Positions 1 through 8,216 of a stretch of DNA of 64,000 bases are shown in pieces. Source of the stretch: Cellulomonas carbonis (GTDB lineage: Bacteria; Actinomycetota; Actinomycetes; Actinomycetales; Cellulomonadaceae); contig NZ_BMEB01000005.1 of the NCBI RefSeq assembly GCF_014636275.1, positions 150,698-214,697 on the forward strand. The letters run 5' to 3'. The notes beneath the pieces were generated by a model. The model was not told where the DNA came from and ran no database searches. It saw only the letters and a list, made by a program, of their open reading frames with translations. Positions within the stretch are counted from its first letter, which is position 1. Each line of letters begins with the position of its first letter. The position numbers were made by a program, and so were the translations under genes.

Positions 1-265
1 GATGCTCGAGGTCGGCGTCGACATCCGCGACCAGCAGCCCAAGGTCCTGACCACCGACGCGGTCCGGGCGTCCGACGTCGTCATCACGATGGGCTGCGGC
101 GACGTCTGCCCGATCTTCCCCGGCAAGCGCTACGAGGACTGGCAGCTCGACGACCCGGCGGGCCAGGGCATCGAGTCCGTCCGTCCGATCCGGGACGAGA
201 TCCGCACCCGTGTGCTCACCCTCCTCGACGAGCTCGGCGTCGAGCCCGCCGCGGCGACCGCCTGA
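1..265 (+). CDS. arsC: Arsenate reductase ArsC, low-molecular-weight phosphatase fold (5' end outside window)
   Basis: Only the C-terminal 87 or so residues are inside the window; the catalytic P-loop lies upstream of base 1. The visible part has the family signature MGCGDVCPIFPG followed by KRYEDWQLDDPAGQG, which is typical of thioredoxin-coupled (Staphylococcus pI258-like) ArsC. These enzymes reduce arsenate to arsenite in the cytoplasm through a cascade of cysteines, and the two cysteines in the MGCGDVC segment fit that mechanism. The stop codon is one base before the next start, so it heads the arsenic operon or continues it from upstream. The ATG at base 2 is an internal methionine, not a start. 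Confidence 0.85.
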   Translation, partial: MLEVGVDIRDQQPKVLTTDAVRASDVVITMGCGDVCPIFPGKRYEDWQLDDPAGQGIESVRPIRDEIRTRVLTLLDELGVEPAAATA

Positions 266-266
266 C

Positions 267-1679
267 ATGCGCCTGATCGCCGTCGGCGGGAGCGACGCCG
301 GCATCAGCGCCGCTCTGCGCGCCCGCGAGCTCGACCCCACCGCCGAGGTGACGGTCGTGCTCGCCGACGAGTACCCGAACTTCTCCATCTGCGGGATCCC
401 GTACTACGTGTCCGGCGAGGTCGGTCACTGGCGCAACCTCGCCCACCGCACCCTGGACGACCTCTGTGACGCCGGTCTGGACGTCCGGGTCAACACGCGG
501 GCCGTCGGCATCGACGTCTCGGGACGGCGCCTGCTCGTCGACGCACCGGACGGTAGAAGCGAGCTGCCGTACGACGCCCTGGTGGTGGGGACAGGCGCAG
601 TCCCCGTCCGCCCGCCCGTCACCGGGTTGGACGCCCTTGGGCCCACCGACGGGGTGCACCTGCTGCACACGATCGGCGACACGCTCGCCCTGACCGCGGA
701 CCTGGACTCCCACCGCCCGTCCCGCGCGCTCATTGTCGGCGCCGGCTACGTCGGCCTGGAGATGGCCGAAGGGCTGACCGCCCGCGGCATCGACGTCGTC
801 CAGGTCGAGGCCCTGCCCGAGGTGCTCCCCACCGTCGACCCGACGCTGGGAGCGGTGGTGCGCGAGGAGCTCACCCGGCACGGCGTCGAGGTGCACACCG
901 CCACGACCGTCACCGAGGTGACCGCCTCCGACGGTCCGACCCGGCTGAGCGTGCACGCCACGGGGGCGAACGGGCAGGCGCGCTGGGACGTGGACCTGGT
1001 GCTCGTGGTGGTCGGTGTGCGGCCGGACACCGAGCTGCTCGTCGCTGCCGGGGCGACCACCGGTCCGCGCGGGGCTGTCAGCGTGGAGCGCGACATGTCC
1101 ACCGGGCTGCCGGGCGTGTGGGCGGCCGGGGACTGCGTGACGACGCACCATCGCCTGCTCGGGCTGACGTATCTGCCGCTGGGCACGACCGCGCACAAGC
1201 AGGGCCGAGTCGCGGGCGAGAACGCACTCGGCGGATCGGCCGTCTACCCCGGCAGCCTCGGCACCCAGGTGGTCAAGGTCTTCGACCTGGTCATCGCCCG
1301 GACCGGCCTGCGCGACAGCGAGGCGGCCGAGGCCGGGTTCGCCCCTGCCACCGTCCAGTCCACCGGAGACGACCACAAGGCCTACTACCCGGGCGCCAAG
1401 CCGGTCACGATCCGCGTCATCGGGGACACCGCGACCGGCCGCCTGCTCGGCGCCCAGCTGGTCGGCACGCTCGGCGCGGAGATCGCCAAGCGGGTGGACG
1501 TCTACGCCACCGCCCTCACCCACGAGATGCGCGTCGCCGACGTCGACGGACTGGACCTGTCCTACACCCCACCGCTCGGCTCCCCCTGGGACGTCGTCCA
1601 GACGGCGACCATGGCCTGGGTACGGGAGCACGACCTGGACCGCCAGCGCGCGGCCCTGACCTCGAGGAGAACTGAGTGA
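267..1679 (+). CDS. FAD/NAD(P)-dependent disulfide reductase (CoA-disulfide reductase/NADH oxidase-like), arsenic operon
   Basis: A 470-residue flavoprotein. The N-terminus carries a dinucleotide fold (VGGSDAGISAAL), then FSICGIPYYVSG, whose cysteine matches the single redox cysteine of CoA-disulfide reductases and NADH oxidases. A second NAD(P)-binding fold (IVGAGYVGLEMAE) is near residues 155-170, GVWAAGDC near 290, and a C-terminal dimerisation domain follows. ATG at 267 was chosen because it directly follows the arsC stop and begins at the FAD fold; an in-frame start further upstream would run back through arsC. It overlaps the next arsC by four bases. Such reductases are frequent in actinobacterial ars operons. 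A role in thiol or arsenic redox balance is inference, and the substrate is unknown. Confidence 0.85.
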   Translation: MRLIAVGGSDAGISAALRARELDPTAEVTVVLADEYPNFSICGIPYYVSGEVGHWRNLAHRTLDDLCDAGLDVRVNTRAVGIDVSGRRLLVDAPDGRSELPYDALVVGTGAVPVRPPVTGLDALGPTDGVHLLHTIGDTLALTADLDSHRPSRALIVGAGYVGLEMAEGLTARGIDVVQVEALPEVLPTVDPTLGAVVREELTRHGVEVHTATTVTEVTASDGPTRLSVHATGANGQARWDVDLVLVVVGVRPDTELLVAAGATTGPRGAVSVERDMSTGLPGVWAAGDCVTTHHRLLGLTYLPLGTTAHKQGRVAGENALGGSAVYPGSLGTQVVKVFDLVIARTGLRDSEAAEAGFAPATVQSTGDDHKAYYPGAKPVTIRVIGDTATGRLLGAQLVGTLGAEIAKRVDVYATALTHEMRVADVDGLDLSYTPPLGSPWDVVQTATMAWVREHDLDRQRAALTSRRTE

Positions 1680-2086
1680 CCACCCCGCCCGAGTCCGTGC
1701 TGTTCGTGTGCGTCCACAACTCCGGCAAGTCGCAGATCGCCGCCGCCATCGCGCGCCACGACTTCCCCGACGTGCGCGTCACCTCCGCCGGCACCGCACC
1801 CAGCCCGACGGTGCACCCCGGCTCGGCCGACACCCTGGCCGAGGTGGGCATCGACATCACCGGCGAGCAGCCCAAGCCGATCACCGACGAGCTGATTACC
1901 GACGCGGACCTGGTCGTGGTCCTCGGCACCGAGGCCCAGGTCGCCACCGCCGACGGCACGCCCGTCGTCCGTTGGGACGTCGACGAGCCCTCCTCACGGG
2001 GCATCGAAGGGACCGAGCGCATGCGGCTGGTGCGCGAGGACGTCCGGCGCCGGGTGCATGAGCTGCTCGGCGCAACAGCCCCGTGA
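1676..2086 (+). CDS. arsC: Arsenate reductase ArsC, probable arsenate-mycothiol transferase type
   Basis: A 136-residue protein with GTG start overlapping the upstream stop (GTGA). The low-molecular-weight phosphatase fold is clear: SVLFVCVHNSGKSQ at residues 7-20 is the P-loop, with catalytic C12, and the DEPSSRGIEG segment supplies the general-acid aspartate region. The P-loop has K18 where classical phosphatases have arginine. From memory the Corynebacterium ArsC1/ArsC2 arsenate-mycothiol transferases have the same GKSQ pattern, so I call this the mycothiol/mycoredoxin-dependent type. It would form an arsenate-mycothiol adduct in the cytoplasm, resolved by mycoredoxin; a mycoredoxin gene lies at 53499-53756. 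It differs clearly from the partial ArsC at the window start, so the operon encodes two mechanistically different reductases. Confidence 0.85.
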   Translation: MTTPPESVLFVCVHNSGKSQIAAAIARHDFPDVRVTSAGTAPSPTVHPGSADTLAEVGIDITGEQPKPITDELITDADLVVVLGTEAQVATADGTPVVRWDVDEPSSRGIEGTERMRLVREDVRRRVHELLGATAP

Positions 2087-2115
2087 CGACCGTCGGCGGT
2101 GAGCTGACGAGAGGG

Positions 2116-2469
2116 TCAGCCGACCGGCGTGGCGCACGCAGGCCGCAGACGCGCGGCGTCGGGGCCGTCGTGCGCGAAGCCGGCGAGCGCGCGCAGCGCC
2201 TGCGTGAACGCGCCCGGAGCGAGGCGGTACCAGGTGTAGCGCCCCTCGGGCTCGCTCACCACCACGCCCGCCTCGCGGAGCAGCCTCAGGTGGTTGCTGA
2301 TGGTGGTCTGGCGCGCGCCGGTGATGTCAACCAAGTGGCAGGTGCACAGCTGCTCGCGGGACAGCGACTCCACGATCTTCAGGCGCAGCGGGTCGGCCAG
2401 GAGCGCGAACTGGCTCGCCACCTCCGCGCGCACCGGAACGGTGGGCGTCGGGACGCTGACGGGACTCAT
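2116..2469 (-). CDS. arsR: ArsR/SmtB-family arsenite-responsive repressor
   Basis: A 117-residue winged-helix repressor, transcribed divergently from arsD and convergently with the upstream arsC. The core runs ADPLRLKIVESLS, then the recognition helix region TTISNHLRLLREAGVV, then the wing EGRYTWYRL. The metalloid site is probably the QLCTCHLVD stretch with two cysteines spaced CxC in the helix before the recognition helix; a further cysteine is near the C-terminus (PACATPVG). It should bind the intergenic operator and release it on binding As(III) or Sb(III). The ATG at 2469 faces the 80-base arsR-arsD gap. Confidence 0.9.
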   Translation of the reverse strand: MSPVSVPTPTVPVRAEVASQFALLADPLRLKIVESLSREQLCTCHLVDITGARQTTISNHLRLLREAGVVVSEPEGRYTWYRLAPGAFTQALRALAGFAHDGPDAARLRPACATPVG

Positions 2470-2549
2470 GTCCCCACGGTACTACCCATCAGTGTGGTGT
2501 GATGTCAGCAAGCGCTGATGAATCAGCGGACGACTGCGGAGGAGGACCG
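2470..2549. promoter_or_regulatory. arsR-arsD divergent control region with palindromic operator candidate
   Basis: This 80-base gap separates divergent arsR and arsD. It contains a near-perfect palindrome at 2513-2528, arms CGCTGAT and ATCAGCG with a two-base centre, and a related ATCAGTG half-site at 2489-2495. That is the kind of site an ArsR dimer uses. A strong Shine-Dalgarno GGAGGAGG lies just before the arsD ATG at 2550. Operator identity is inferred from position and symmetry only. Confidence 0.55.
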
Positions 2550-2936
2550 ATGTCCCGCGTGGAGATCTTCGACCCGGCGATGTGCTGCTCGACCGGCGTG
2601 TGCGGGACGGACGTCGACCCGACGCTGTCGCGGTTCGCGGCCGACGTCGCGTGGCTCGCCGACCGGGGCGTGCAGGTGGACCGCGCCACGCTCTCCCAGG
2701 AGCCGGCGAAGTTCATCGCGAGCGACGCCGTGCGCCAGGCGCTCGAGGCGGACGGCACGTCCGCGCTGCCCATGGTGCTCGTCGACGGCGCGGTGAAGGC
2801 GAAGGGGCACTACCCCAGCCGGACCGAGCTGGCGACGTGGGCCGACGTGCCGCGCCCGGCGCTCCCGCTCAGCGCCGCGGTCCAGGCCGCGACCGCGAGC
2901 ACGCAGTCCTGCTGCGGCGGATCCGGAAGCTGCTGA
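2550..2936 (+). CDS. arsD: ArsD arsenite metallochaperone
   Basis: A 128-residue ArsD. The N-terminal motif FDPAMCCSTGVCG places C12, C13 and C18 exactly where the arsenite-binding triad of ArsD sits. The C-terminus carries a further CC and a final C (SCCGGSGSC), like the extra vicinal pair of longer ArsD proteins. ATG at 2550 was chosen over an upstream ATG at 2499 because it has the GGAGGAGG ribosome site and begins at the conserved MSRVEIFDPAMCC. ArsD delivers As(III) to ArsA and raises its affinity. arsA starts two bases after the arsD stop, so the two are co-translated. Confidence 0.92.
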   Translation: MSRVEIFDPAMCCSTGVCGTDVDPTLSRFAADVAWLADRGVQVDRATLSQEPAKFIASDAVRQALEADGTSALPMVLVDGAVKAKGHYPSRTELATWADVPRPALPLSAAVQAATASTQSCCGGSGSC

Positions 2937-2937
2937 C

Positions 2938-4728
2938 GTGTCCGCGCCGGCGCTCAGCGGGACCACCTTCCTGCCCGGGGTGCTCAGCTCCCCCACCCCG
3001 TTCCTCTTCTTCACGGGCAAGGGCGGGGTCGGCAAGACGTCCTGCGCAGCGGCGACCGCCGTCGCCCTCGCCGACGCCGGCCGCCGCGTCCTCATCGTCT
3101 CGACCGACCCCGCGAGCAACCTCGCCGAGGTGTTCGGCATGCCCGACCCCGGGACCTCGGGCGCCGTCCCGGTGCCCGGCGTGCCCGGCCTCGACGTGGT
3201 CAACATCGACCCGTCCGCCGCCGCCGCGGCGTACCGCGAGCGCGTCGTCGGGCCCTACCGCTCCCTCCTGCCCGCGGACGCGGTCGCCTCGATCGAGGAG
3301 GAGCTCTCCGGGTCCTGCACCGTGGAGGTCGCGGCGTTCAACGAGTTCGTCACCCTGCTGACCGACCACGAGATCGCCGACACCTACGACCACGTCGTCT
3401 TCGACACCGCCCCGACCGGGCACACGCTGCGTCTGCTCGGGCTGCCCGGCGCGTGGACCGGCTTCCTCGAGACGAACACCGCGGGCGTCACCTGCGTCGG
3501 CCCGGTCTCGGCCCTGGGTCACGCCCAGGAGGCCTACGCCGACAGCCTCGACGCCCTGCGCGACGGCGACCGAACCACCGTCGTGCTCGTGGCCCGGGCC
3601 GAGTCCTCCTCGCTCGCGGAGGCGGGGCGCGCCAGCGCCGAGCTCGCCGACCTCGGGATGACGGCCCAGCACGTCGTCATCAACGGGGTGCTCGTCGACC
3701 CGGCAGCCGACGACGCCGTCGCCGTCGCTCGCCGCGATCGCGAGACCGCCGCGCTCGGCTCCGCTCCGGCGCTCCTCTCCCAGGCCACGACGATGGACAC
3801 CGTGCCGCTCTTCGCCCGCGCGCCGATCGGCGTCGACGCGCTGCGCGCGGCCCTGTCCGGCGAGCCGGCGCCCAGCGCGGACGAAGGCGTCGAGCCGCCC
3901 GAGCTGGACACGCTCGGCGACCTCGTCGCGGAGCTCGCGGCCCGCGAGCCGTGCATCGTCATGACGATGGGTAAGGGTGGCGTCGGCAAGACGACCATCG
4001 CCGCTGCCCTCGCCCTCGCCCTAGCCGATCGCGGCCTGCCGGTCACCCTGACGACCACGGACCCCGCCGCCCACGTCGACGACGTCCTGCCCGACCCGCC
4101 GGCCAACCTCGAGGTCACGCGTATCGACCCGGTCGCGGAGACAGCGGCGTGGACCGAGCACGTGCTGGCCACGGCAGGCGCCGGCATGGGCGCCTCGGCA
4201 CGCGACCTGCTGACTGAGGACCTGCGCTCCCCGTGCACCGAGGAGGTCGCCGTCTTCCAGGCGTTCGCGCGCACCGTGGCCGACGCGGCGGACCGCTTCG
4301 TCGTCATCGACACCGCACCGACGGGCCACACGCTCCTCCTCCTGCAGTCCTCCCAGAGCTTCGCCCGTCAGGCGTCCGCGCGCGTGGGCCGCGCCGACGA
4401 CGCGGTGACGTCGCTCTTCGCGTCGCTCGCCGACGTCGAACGCACCCGCATCGTCCTGGTCGCGTTGCCCGAGGCGACGCCTGTGCACGAGGCGGCGGCC
4501 CTTCAGACCGACCTGGCTCGGGCGGGCCTGCGTCCGTGGGCGTGGGTGGCCAATGCCTCCCTCGCCGCGACCGATACGACCGACCCCGTCCTGAGCGCCC
4601 TGGCGGCGAATGAGACGCGCTGGCTGGAGGAGATCACTGCGGCAAGCCGGCGCCGTGCCGCCGTCGTGCCGTGGTTCCACGACGTACCAACAGGAGTCGA
4701 GGCACTGCGCCGACTGGCCACCTCCTGA
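2938..4728 (+). CDS. arsA: ArsA arsenite-transporting ATPase, tandem-domain form
   Basis: A 596-residue protein with two homologous ATPase halves. The deviant Walker A GKGGVGKT occurs at about residues 27-34 and again at 345-352. Each half also has the DTAPTGHTL signal-transduction motif. Cysteines in GSCTVEV (first half) and SPCTEEV (second half), plus GVTCVGP, correspond to the metalloid-binding cysteines. Length and layout match full-size bacterial ArsA. It uses ATP to energise arsenite export through ArsB at the inner face of the membrane and takes As(III) from ArsD. GTG start is used; the coding region follows arsD immediately. Confidence 0.93.
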   Translation: MSAPALSGTTFLPGVLSSPTPFLFFTGKGGVGKTSCAAATAVALADAGRRVLIVSTDPASNLAEVFGMPDPGTSGAVPVPGVPGLDVVNIDPSAAAAAYRERVVGPYRSLLPADAVASIEEELSGSCTVEVAAFNEFVTLLTDHEIADTYDHVVFDTAPTGHTLRLLGLPGAWTGFLETNTAGVTCVGPVSALGHAQEAYADSLDALRDGDRTTVVLVARAESSSLAEAGRASAELADLGMTAQHVVINGVLVDPAADDAVAVARRDRETAALGSAPALLSQATTMDTVPLFARAPIGVDALRAALSGEPAPSADEGVEPPELDTLGDLVAELAAREPCIVMTMGKGGVGKTTIAAALALALADRGLPVTLTTTDPAAHVDDVLPDPPANLEVTRIDPVAETAAWTEHVLATAGAGMGASARDLLTEDLRSPCTEEVAVFQAFARTVADAADRFVVIDTAPTGHTLLLLQSSQSFARQASARVGRADDAVTSLFASLADVERTRIVLVALPEATPVHEAAALQTDLARAGLRPWAWVANASLAATDTTDPVLSALAANETRWLEEITAASRRRAAVVPWFHDVPTGVEALRRLATS

Positions 4729-4798
4729 CTCACCGACAGATGCGGTGAACCTTCTTGAGGAAAGTCACCACAACCACACACACAGAGAGAGAACGAAC

Positions 4799-5023
4799 AT
4801 GAACTGCTTCGACTGCTCCCAGGACGGCACCACGACCCCGGCGGTCGGCGTCTGCTCGCACTGCGGCGCGGCCCTGTGCACCGGGCACGTGACCGCGTGC
4901 TCAAAGGAGGTCCGGCACGAAAACGGACTCGGCTCTCCGACCGTCGCCGACCCAGCTGGGCGCGCACTGTGCTGCACCACGTGCCGCGACGCGGGAACGG
5001 GCCGGACACGGCTTGCTAGTTGA
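4799..5023 (+). CDS. DUF2180-family small zinc-ribbon protein
   Basis: A 74-residue cysteine-rich protein. Paired CxxC knuckles (NCFDCSQ near the start, VCSHCGAALC, LCCTTC near the end) and the order C-x2-C, C-x2-C, C-H suggest one or two bound zincs. The first 30 residues match the DUF2180 family as I know it. The ATG at 4799 follows a purine-rich stretch but no strong Shine-Dalgarno; an in-frame start upstream would overlap the arsA end. Its place between arsA and arsB suggests an accessory role in metalloid resistance, but no function is established. Confidence 0.75.
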   Translation: MNCFDCSQDGTTTPAVGVCSHCGAALCTGHVTACSKEVRHENGLGSPTVADPAGRALCCTTCRDAGTGRTRLAS

Positions 5024-5125
5024 CCGACCCGACACGCACCCAGCGCTGACTGCCGGTGGCCCCATGGTCACCGGCAGTCCCACGCCCACGCCGCTGGCCA
5101 CCGCCCGCCCGCCACAGGAGACCTA

Positions 5126-6595
5126 ATGCTGCTCGCCGTCGTCATCTTCGCGCTCACCCTGACGTTGGTGATCTGGCAACCGCGCGGGCTCGGCATCGGA
5201 TGGAGCGCCCTGGGCGGCGCGGCCGTGGCCCTGATCACCGGCGTCGTCCAGCTCGGGGACGTCCCTGACGTCTGGGTGATCGTGTGGAACGCGACCCTGA
5301 CGTTCGTCGCGGTGATCATCATCTCCCTCGTCCTGGACGAGGCAGGCACCTTCGAGTGGGCCGCGCTCCACGTGGCCCGCTGGGGCCGCGGGAACGGCCG
5401 GATGCTCTTCAACCTCATCGTCGTCCTGGGCGCCGCGATCGCCGCGGTCTTCGCCAACGACGGCGCAGCGCTGATCCTCACCCCGATCGTCTACCAGATG
5501 CTCCTGGCCCTGCGGTTCGACCCCAAGGCCGCGTTCGCCTTCGTCATGGCGACCGGATTCGTCGCGGACACCACGAGCCTGCCGCTCGTGGTGTCCAACC
5601 TCGTGAACATCGTCTCGGCGGACTTCTTCGGCATCGGCTTCGGCCGCTACGCCCTCGTGATGATCCCAGTGAGCCTCGCCTCGCTCGCCGCGAGCCTCCT
5701 CGTGCTGCGCCTCTTCTTCCGCAAGTCCATCCCCGCCCGGTACGACGTCGCCGACCTCGCGCGTCCCGCCGACGTCGTGCACGACCACGTGACCTTCCGC
5801 GCGGGCTGGGTCGTCCTGGGCTTCCTGCTGGTCGGCTACTTCGTCGCCGACCCGCTCGGTGTGCCCATCGCCGCCGTCGCCGGCCTCGGCGCGATCGCCA
5901 TCGTCCTGACCGCTGCACGGAAGCCGGCGTGGGTGTTCGCGCGGCTGGACGCTCGCCTGCCGGCGGTCGAGACGGTGGGCGCCGCTTCGGCGGTGCCCGA
6001 TCACACCCGTAGCGGGGTCGTCCACGACGACATCCACGACCATGCGCTGGGTACTGCGGTCCTGGACGAGGGCCCGACCCCGCCGTCATCGACCTCCTGT
6101 GGCCGCATCGCCGTGGCGCCCGTACTTCGGTCGGCGCCGTGGCAGGTCGTGCTGTTCAGCCTCGGGATGTACCTGGTCGTCTACGGCCTGCGGAACCAGG
6201 GCCTGACCGACTCCCTCGGCGAGGTCTTCGCCTGGTTCGGCGAGCAGGGCCCCGTTGCAGCCGCCGGCGGCACCGGCTTCCTCGTCGCCGGCATGTCCTC
6301 GGTGATGAACAACATGCCCACCGTGCTCGTCGCCGCCCTGGGCATCGACGCCGCCGGCGCCACCGGCCTGACCCATGAGCTGATGGTCTACGCCAACGTC
6401 ATCGGCGCCGACCTCGGGCCGAAGATCACCCCAATCGGGAGCCTCGCCACTCTCCTGTGGCTCCATGTCCTGGACCGCAAGGGCATGCACATCGGGTGGG
6501 GCACCTACTTCAAGATCGGCATCGTCCTGACGATCCCGGTGCTCGCCGTGACGCTCCTGGCCCTTGTCGGGTGGCTCACCGTCATCGGAGTCTGA
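5126..6595 (+). CDS. arsB: ArsB-type arsenite efflux permease
   Basis: A 489-residue polytopic membrane protein with about 12 hydrophobic helices. [33 protein letters not shown] and the late MNNMPTVL and [13 protein letters not shown] segments are the conserved ArsB/NhaD-superfamily motifs. It is the As(III) exporter that ArsA energises, or that works alone with the proton gradient. It is longer than usual (about 430) because of a hydrophilic loop around residues 275-330 containing a histidine-rich stretch ([17 protein letters not shown]). ATG at 5126 follows CAGGAG. Confidence 0.9.
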   Translation: MLLAVVIFALTLTLVIWQPRGLGIGWSALGGAAVALITGVVQLGDVPDVWVIVWNATLTFVAVIIISLVLDEAGTFEWAALHVARWGRGNGRMLFNLIVVLGAAIAAVFANDGAALILTPIVYQMLLALRFDPKAAFAFVMATGFVADTTSLPLVVSNLVNIVSADFFGIGFGRYALVMIPVSLASLAASLLVLRLFFRKSIPARYDVADLARPADVVHDHVTFRAGWVVLGFLLVGYFVADPLGVPIAAVAGLGAIAIVLTAARKPAWVFARLDARLPAVETVGAASAVPDHTRSGVVHDDIHDHALGTAVLDEGPTPPSSTSCGRIAVAPVLRSAPWQVVLFSLGMYLVVYGLRNQGLTDSLGEVFAWFGEQGPVAAAGGTGFLVAGMSSVMNNMPTVLVAALGIDAAGATGLTHELMVYANVIGADLGPKITPIGSLATLLWLHVLDRKGMHIGWGTYFKIGIVLTIPVLAVTLLALVGWLTVIGV

Positions 6596-6638
6596 GCAGC
6601 CGTGCCGGCTGCTCCCTTGTCGCGGCCGCGCTCAACCG

Positions 6639-6899
6639 TCACGGACTCGCAGCCGTGAGCCGGGCGACGTAGGCGTCGAGCGCCACTACCGGGATCTTGT
6701 GCAGCCGCCCGACGTGGACCGACGTGATCTCGCCGGCGGCGAGCAGGTCGTACATGAGCGTACGGCCGATACCGAGCCGCCGTGCAGCCTCGACGACGGT
6801 CAAGAGCAGCCTGTCGTCGTTCTCGACCACGACGTTGAGAACGCGGTCCTCACGGACGCCGCGGTCGGTGGTGATGTGCACCTGAGCTGTCGCGGACAT
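6639..6899 (-). CDS. Excisionase-type helix-turn-helix DNA-binding protein
   Basis: An 86-residue protein. The C-terminal half is an excise/MerR-like HTH: LLTVVEAARRLGIGRTLMYDLLAAGEI followed by the short wing VHVGRLHKIPVVALDAYV. Such proteins act as recombination directionality factors or small regulators on integrative elements. ATG at 6899 was chosen because GGAGGTGGCC precedes it on the minus strand; an open frame continues to 7031 but without a ribosome site and across the repeated CGATGACG sites. The gene lies at the edge of the conjugation region. No integrase is visible beside it. Confidence 0.7.
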   Translation of the reverse strand: MSATAQVHITTDRGVREDRVLNVVVENDDRLLLTVVEAARRLGIGRTLMYDLLAAGEITSVHVGRLHKIPVVALDAYVARLTAASP

Positions 6900-6953
6900 G
6901 GCCACCTCCGAGTGGATGTTGGGCACCACTCTCCGGGCGTCCACTAGTCGCAC

Positions 6954-7052
6954 CGATGACGGGGTTGAGGTTTCAGGCGTCGCGATCGATGACGCCCCGT
7001 CCACAGCTCGCGCGTCATCGATGACGTCCACAACCCGGCCTCCGCGTCATCG
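6954..7052. promoter_or_regulatory. Evenly spaced CGATGACG repeat cluster in a divergent intergenic region
   Basis: Five copies of one 8-base word lie in 99 bases between the HTH gene and the gene at 7111: direct at 6954-6961, 6987-6994 and 7019-7026, inverted at 7013-7020 and 7045-7052. Successive copies in the same orientation are 33, 32 and 32 bases apart, close to three helical turns, so bound proteins would share one face of the helix. The third direct and first inverted copies fuse into a perfect 14-base palindrome, CGTCATCGATGACG, at 7013-7026. The layout suggests an operator array for an element-encoded regulator, or a recombination or partition site. The protein is unknown. Confidence 0.6.
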
Positions 7053-7110
7053 CCACGTGCATAGGCCCTGAGCAGCGTCGTCTCCGACCGGCACACCGGA
7101 GGAGGCAACG

Positions 7111-7980
7111 ATGGACGACCGACGCACGCGTACAACCGCGCTCGTTCGAGCAACGGCGCCGGCTGAGATCCGACGGGATCGCGACGGCCTACTCGGCCAC
7201 CTCGCCGTGATCGACGTCGAAGGGTGGGACGGCCCTTCCGCGACGGCCCTTCTGACCTACCTGCGCACCCACGTCATCCGTCCTCTCGCCGTCGACGTCG
7301 GACTCAGGGGAGCCTGCGCCGCTCACGCCGAGGCGACGGCCTGGGAGGCGGTCTGGCTGCAGCTCCTCGAGCCGTCGCTGCGCAGTGCCCACTCACCGTG
7401 GGGCGTCCTGTGGCAGACGGCGCGCCGGGCGATGCTCGGTGAGATCCTCGCCGACCGCTGGGGCGTGTCGCCGCGGCGGGCCTGGGAGCTCGACGCCGCC
7501 GAACGGGCCGGCGGCGTCCGACGACCGCTGTCCCTCGAGCCGCTCCTCACGAACGGCTGGGAACCACCTGCCGAGGACTCAGCCGGGATGCACGACAGCC
7601 CGCTCACCACGGCCGTACGCCTCGCCGCCCAGGCACTCGGCGAGGCCGGATGGCCTGCAGAGGTCGCGGCGCGGATCGTGCAGGAGACAGCCGAGATGGA
7701 CGGCCCCGTTGGTGCAGGCGCGACAGCCGTCGGCTGGCGCCCGCTGGCCATCCGTCTGGAACTCCCACCGTGGCAGGCCCGCCGGCTGGTCGTGGTCCTC
7801 CGCGGTTCGGGCGGCACCGCGGGCCTGCTCGCCCGGCTGCTCGCCGACGGCCCGTCCGTCATCGATGACGCCGAGACCCGGCGTGCTCTCCAGGCGACGC
7901 GGAGAAGGCGGCTGCGCTCGCCGATGCCGAAGGACGCGAGCGCAGCTCGCCCGGTCACCGAGGTCCGAGTGGCCTCGTGA
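7111..7980 (+). CDS. Protein of unknown function with possible sigma-like fold (ICE regulator candidate)
   Basis: A 289-residue soluble protein with a strong ribosome site (GGAGGAGG) before ATG 7111. I do not recognise the family firmly. Residues about 72-130 (AWEAVWLQLLEP, then SPWGVLWQTARRAMLGEIL) resemble the helical pattern of sigma-70 region 2, and the stretch WRPLAIRLELPPWQARRLVVVL near residues 210-232 resembles a region-4 HTH, but both are divergent. The middle (about 131-200) is variable. It is divergent from the excisionase-like gene across the CGATGACG cluster, and its own 3' part contains a second copy of the 14-base palindrome at 7857-7870. A regulatory role is plausible but inferred. 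Confidence 0.4.
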   Translation: MDDRRTRTTALVRATAPAEIRRDRDGLLGHLAVIDVEGWDGPSATALLTYLRTHVIRPLAVDVGLRGACAAHAEATAWEAVWLQLLEPSLRSAHSPWGVLWQTARRAMLGEILADRWGVSPRRAWELDAAERAGGVRRPLSLEPLLTNGWEPPAEDSAGMHDSPLTTAVRLAAQALGEAGWPAEVAARIVQETAEMDGPVGAGATAVGWRPLAIRLELPPWQARRLVVVLRGSGGTAGLLARLLADGPSVIDDAETRRALQATRRRRLRSPMPKDASAARPVTEVRVAS

Positions 7981-8216
7981 CCGCGACGCACAGATCGTGG
8001 GAGAGCGATGCCTTACACAGGTTCGGCCGGGGAAGACGTCATCTTCTCCCCTGCCGGCGCACACCTGACGTCATGACGACACCGCTCCGCCTCGACCACC
8101 GCAGGGGCACAAGGGTTCACAACTCGCGACATCGGGTGTCCAATGGATGTCCGCGTCATGATCGACGCGGGCCAGGGCATTCTCGGCACCGTTTCTGGGG
8201 GGACGGTGGTGGCCCG
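7981..8216. promoter_or_regulatory. Noncoding leader before the Tad-like operon
   Basis: These 236 bases carry no convincing gene. They precede the long operon starting at 8217 and so should hold its promoter, though I see no clear -10/-35 pair. An imperfect hairpin with GGGGAAGA and TCTTCTCCCC arms around 8031-8055 could terminate the upstream gene. CGTCATGACG at about 8070-8079 is a 10-base palindrome related to the CGTCA half of the upstream repeat words. Confidence 0.3.

Noticed and set aside
6639..7031. Longer N-terminus for the excisionase-like protein
   Set aside because: The extension has no ribosome site and would translate the CGATGACG array; the GGAGG-preceded ATG at 6899 is better.
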